Source of the DNA: Trichobilharzia regenti
Taxonomy: Eukaryota > Platyhelminthes > Trematoda > Strigeidida > Schistosomatidae
Direction of reading: 5' to 3'
DNA length: 64,000 nucleotides
Assembly (NCBI GenBank): GCA_944472135.2
Contig: OX235263.1
Location: 31,053,379-31,117,378, forward strand
Shown: one piece after another, positions 60,330 to 64,000 of the stretch
Numbering within the stretch: the stretch's first letter is position 1
Layout: each line of letters opens with the position of its first letter
Made by a program: the position numbers and the translations under genes
The notes under the pieces: model-generated
What the model was told of the DNA's origin: nothing
Databases searched by the model: none
The model's input: only the letters and a program-made list of their open reading frames with translations

Positions 60330-61907
60330 CTAGGGGTTGAGGATTTTTTTTACTACGCTTTGTTCTCTCCTTTGAGTGCGAGGCCGGCTCTCGCAGCAGC
60401 GAATGTGTTTGCTGACCTTGTCCTTGGTCTCGTACCATCTATGGAGAGCGGTAGTCAACTGGTCTTGGGAGCTGAACTTGACAGCTAACAGACGTGGCGA
60501 GTTAATTGACATAAGATGAGTGGGTCGAGGCAGTCTATAAATAGAGACAGCCCCTGAACTTCCCAGGGCCATCTGGGATGCTAACCATCTCCATTGTTGT
60601 ACATCATGACAATGCTTTTCGCAGGCGTTCCCAGTTACCAGTTCGGGAATGCCATGCACAACCATGGAGGCAGAAGGAATGAGCTCTGGCGACTCCCTCG
60701 CCATTTGTCTTTCCTTCCACGGCCTGTCTGGCTTAACACGTATGTTACAGGCCCTCCCTATAGAAAGGACTTGAGAAGCCAGTAACACTTTTTCAACATC
60801 CTCGGTAGAGCCCAATGTTACCCTCAGTGGGGATGGTTTGCCTTCAGGTGCAGCAGTGCCCCTATACAATCTGCATAGATTTACTGGTTGGATGTCCAAA
60901 CCCAGTGTGCTACACAAGATGGACCACTGTTCCTGATCAAATAGGGCCCTATCTTTCAGCAGACTACTACTACAGTCTGGTACATTAAAGAGGATTACAC
61001 AATTTGATCTGCTAACCGTGGGCTTGGGCTCGGTCCTCGCACGTTTGTGATCACCTTTAAGACCGTTTTGGTTTGACTGGTGCGACTGGGTATTTTTGTG
61101 TGTCTCAGTGCTATGGCCAGCATTACTGGCAGACGGTTGGGGTCTTTTTCCAACGACGGAAACCCGTGGTTCTCCAGCCTCTGTGTCTGGAGCGGTTATG
61201 GCAAGAGTTACAAGTTTAACCGGTGAGGATTTTGGTATCCCCGGTTTACGCGCGTTTGTACTAACTTCCGGATTGGTGGGGGTCGAGCTTTTCACCTTTT
61301 TCCCCGCTACTTCTGTGCCATCTTTAGTTTTCAAAGGACTACGCGAGGCTACATCAGGACGGCAACTCGGGCATATGTACCAGAACCATTGGCATGGGTT
61401 TTTACGCATAAAGTCATAATATGCTTTTGGTACCCCACTGTCGCATCTGCAATGCACCCATCGGTTGCAAAAGTTACATTCGAAAGCAGAGTCTGCTTGT
61501 TCGACAACAGAAGCACAGACCTTGCAGTCGTCTGTCTTCTTGGGGAGCGTTCTTGTCGTCTTGCGACGTCGTGAACGTTTCTTTTTGGCCTTCCTATTTG
61601 TTTCATGGTCTACCATGGGGATGGGTGTTATGAAGTTCTCACTTAGTGCAATTTTCCCACTCGGATCTGTTAACCTAGTCGTGTTAACAGGGGTGGAGCC
61701 ACATCCACTTGGCTGACTTTGCACAGCTTCACTGTAGGACTGTGGCGACATGGGTAATCTGTACGAGCTGGGAATATTAGCCCTGGTCTTCAGGACCGGT
61801 ATGCGTGAGTCCATCACCTTCTCCTGTTTGCCTAGTTTGGCTGAAGCCCTGGTAACTACAGAGTATGATGTCCCATTACTTATTTTAGGTTGAGAATCTA
61901 TTGTCAT
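60330..61907 (-). CDS. CR1-like ORF1 protein with PHD finger (525 aa)
   Basis: A basic region (about 106-114) precedes a Cys4-His-Cys3 finger of PHD type: C118-C121, C134-C137, H142-C145 and C169-C172. The C-terminal half has LFNVPDCSS (about 300-310) and LRVTLGSTEDVEKVLLASQ, which look like an RNA-recognition-type fold. Such ORF1 proteins bind element RNA and act as chaperones. The ORF is uninterrupted. Confidence 0.75.
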   Translation of the reverse strand: MTIDSQPKISNGTSYSVVTRASAKLGKQEKVMDSRIPVLKTRANIPSSYRLPMSPQSYSEAVQSQPSGCGSTPVNTTRLTDPSGKIALSENFITPIPMVDHETNRKAKKKRSRRRKTTRTLPKKTDDCKVCASVVEQADSAFECNFCNRWVHCRCDSGVPKAYYDFMRKNPCQWFWYICPSCRPDVASRSPLKTKDGTEVAGKKVKSSTPTNPEVSTNARKPGIPKSSPVKLVTLAITAPDTEAGEPRVSVVGKRPQPSASNAGHSTETHKNTQSHQSNQNGLKGDHKRARTEPKPTVSRSNCVILFNVPDCSSSLLKDRALFDQEQWSILCSTLGLDIQPVNLCRLYRGTAAPEGKPSPLRVTLGSTEDVEKVLLASQVLSIGRACNIRVKPDRPWKERQMARESPELIPSASMVVHGIPELVTGNACEKHCHDVQQWRWLASQMALGSSGAVSIYRLPRPTHLMSINSPRLLAVKFSSQDQLTTALHRWYETKDKVSKHIRCCESRPRTQRREQSVVKKILNP

Positions 61908-62339
61908 TTTACTCCTAAATTAATACTGGTGATTAAATAATAAGAGACTGTTATTTTGTCCAATAGACTTACAGCAAAAGACAATAGAGAGCACAGAAAA
62001 GAAGGATAAAGTATTTAAGTAAAAGCTTTAGACTTTACCTGTAACTTTCGGGTTATTCGGTTTCACAGCAATCACGTAACAGACCCACAAGTCCTGTATA
62101 TTTGAAAGAGTGAGGAGGATGTTGCTACAGAAGTAGCACCTGAAGCTTTGGCAGTAGTTCGAGACAGCGGGAAGTACCACACACAGGCTCGGTGAGGAAG
62201 AAATGGTTGAATAAAATTCGCCGGATAGGAAGATCAGGTTTCCCAAACGAATAATTCACAAAATTGGATATTTCCGGTTAGAGAGGAAAAAGCACGTCTT
62301 ATTCAAGGAGCGCGCTCGACATAATCCGCCTGGGAGTCC

Positions 62340-62730
62340 AATATCCAAGGTCAGATTCAGATTATAGGGATGAAAAGCTCTTGTTGCCTATGCTAATCCA
62401 CACTATATTTATCTCTGCAGAGATCCAGTTTCTCTCTGAAAGCGTTCACCGATGGAGCTGTTACTATTGAATCAGGTAAGGAGTTCCAATATCCAATGTC
62501 TTTTTTACGAGCTAGTATAAACCAATTTGATTTCTTTGTACTCGCTTCTTGATTGTAAGGTATAGGTTCCTGATCTTCGGTAAAATTCTGCTTAGCTTGT
62601 CCCGCCACTCGACTGTCGTAGCTTTGGTTGACTCCAAAGGGAGTAGTGCTGGGATTAATTATGTGTGTTTTGTAGTGTGAGGTATGTTAAGACTGTTGCT
62701 ACTGTGACCCTTACGCCAGTTAGTCCTCCG
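62340..62730 (-). mobile_element. C-terminal fragment of the second CR1-like family
   Basis: ORF 62608-62393 ends with Y-W-N-S-L-P-D-S-I-V-T-A-P-S-V-N-A-F-R-E-K, the counterpart of the WNALPAAVTTAPSLEIFK ending of the neighbouring element. It is 5'-truncated and similar to 56920-57140. Confidence 0.7.
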
Positions 62731-62779
62731 GTATCATCGACAAGAGAAAAGAGATAGTTTCTAAGCAACCGGATGCAAA

Positions 62780-63930
62780 TGGTCAGGTTAGGTTCCCACT
62801 CATCCAACCCGTTCGGATAACAAGTGGAGTTATACAAGGTAGTGTCCTAGGTCCACTGCTATTCCTGTTATATTTCAATGACATCGGCGACGTTATTAAA
62901 CATGGCAGACCTTTCCTATTCGCCAATGACATCAAAATAGTGTATCACTCACTCAGAAATGAAGTGTCATGTGTATTTAGTAGGATTCAAGATGATATTG
63001 ATAGCATCCAATCATGGTGTAACACATGGAAAATGAAGTTTAACGTTGATAATTGGTGTGCTATGCTCCAGAAACATTTCGCCTAAACTTTCCATCTCCC
63101 TACACAACAATCTTATTCCTCACCTGCCACTTACAGCAGATTTGGGTGTAAAATACACTCCAGAATTTAGCCTGACGGAATATGTTAAATTACAAGCGTC
63201 AAAGGTCAAAAGGCTATTTGAAATTTTATTCCGAAACTTTAAGACGAGTGAATCCAAAATTATACTGTACAAGTTGTGCGTAAGACCCTTACTCGAATTT
63301 CGTCCCCCTATCATGGACAGTGTCTCCGTAAAAGACAGATGCAAATTAGAAAGTCTACAAATGGCGTTTACTAAACGTCCAGTAGGTGAAAATCTTTGCA
63401 TTTCTTACTACGACAGATGTAATCTATCCGACTTGGAACCCTTATTGGTTAGACGACTGAATTTTAACCTAAAAATTACATTTAGGATTGCTAAAGGGCT
63501 TATATATTTCCCCCACAATGACTCTACTTTTAGTTCACCTAAGAAATATAACCTTAGAAATAAATCTTCATCTTTTAAAGTTCCCGGCTGTCATACAAAA
63601 TACAGATCAAACTCTTTCACTACGTGATACTGTTGTATTTGGAACCGTCTTCCAACTGAAGTTACAAACAGTCCTACCTCAAAAACTTTCTCATCTCTGC
63701 TGAACAAATATTTTATTGACAACGGGTTAGAAAGGGTATGCGACAAACTAAAATTAGAGATCTAATACGGCACTCCTTTGACCCTCACTGTTACCTCCCG
63801 AAATCCGTAAACTCTATGTTTGACACCACTTTCTTAATCAGCCTTAAATTTTAAATGTTTTTCTTCAATCAAATATTTTTGCATATATCACTGATAATAT
63901 TGTATTATGAGTATTTCGGCATGCTAAGGT
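62780..63930 (+). mobile_element. Degenerate non-LTR reverse transcriptase fragment
   Basis: Near 62825 one frame gives GVIQGSVLGPLLFLLYFNDI, then FLFANDIKIVYH, where FAND stands for the usual YADD. ORF 63046-63627 continues in another frame with LGVKYTPEFS, LYKLCVRPLLEF and LESLQMAFTKR. The tail (near 63680) reads FSSLLNKYFIDNGLERV. It is truncated and inactive. Clade CR1/Jockey-like. Confidence 0.75.
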
Positions 63931-64000
63931 TCGATCTCAAGATCCAGATGCAAATCAACTGTTGACGACTGGTATTAAAATATCTCTGGAGCCCGCCTAA

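Larger units (their letters stand above)
57141..62030 (-). mobile_element. Nearly complete CR1-like retrotransposon
   Basis: Minus-strand order: ORF1 with a PHD-type zinc finger (61907-60330), then ORF2 with endonuclease (60154-59072), linker (59252-58761), reverse transcriptase (58836-58168) and C-terminal part (58093-57323). A ~170-bp 3' region with a (TAA)n-like run (57165-57185) follows. ORF2 is split by about three small frameshifts only. The ends are approximate. Confidence 0.87.

Overview
The window looks like nuclear DNA of a trematode flatworm, most likely a schistosome-type blood fluke. Evidence: A+T-rich DNA, one host gene with a tiny (45 bp) intron, and a dense load of elements typical of such genomes: RTE- and CR1-like non-LTR retrotransposons, Penelope-like elements, tRNA-derived SINEs and BEL/Pao-like LTR elements. 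The species call is inference. Only two host protein genes are clear: an 11-unit polyubiquitin gene (24083-26593, +) and a short-chain dehydrogenase/reductase gene (54185-53100, -). A truncated intronless beta-tubulin pseudogene lies at 3490-4015.

Layout. 1-4070: a solo LTR with a perfect 5-bp target duplication (66-422), an older relative (3027-3393), the tubulin pseudogene and part of a dispersed repeat. 4071-22532: an 18.46-kb head-to-tail array of one LTR retroelement on the minus strand, six 359-bp LTRs alternating with five ~3.26-kb internal regions. The whole array is bounded by a single 5-bp duplication (ACGTG), so it occupies one integration site. Each unit carries a BEL/Pao-type Gag ORF and a second ORF but no reverse transcriptase, so the element looks non-autonomous. 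22538-24000 is the far half of the interrupted repeat, then featureless DNA up to the polyubiquitin promoter.

26.7-38.4 kb is a graveyard: RTE fragments in both orientations, a 1.6-kb near-perfect palindrome (718-bp arms), a Penelope-like fragment and a degenerate RTE copy. 38.4-47.9 kb holds three SINEs, a perfect 52-bp hairpin, a degenerate CR1-like element and a pair of almost identical 709-bp direct repeats. 47.96-51.79 kb is a nearly full-length RTE element broken only by two single-base frameshifts, followed by a Penelope GIY-YIG fragment. 53.1-54.2 kb is the dehydrogenase gene. 55.6-64 kb holds an unidentified repeat, a nearly complete minus-strand CR1-like element with a PHD finger in ORF1, related 3' fragments and a truncated plus-strand reverse transcriptase.

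The host genes show no sign of working together; they are separated by transposon-derived DNA. The main biology here is how one LTR element became a tandem, partly homogenised array at a single target site.
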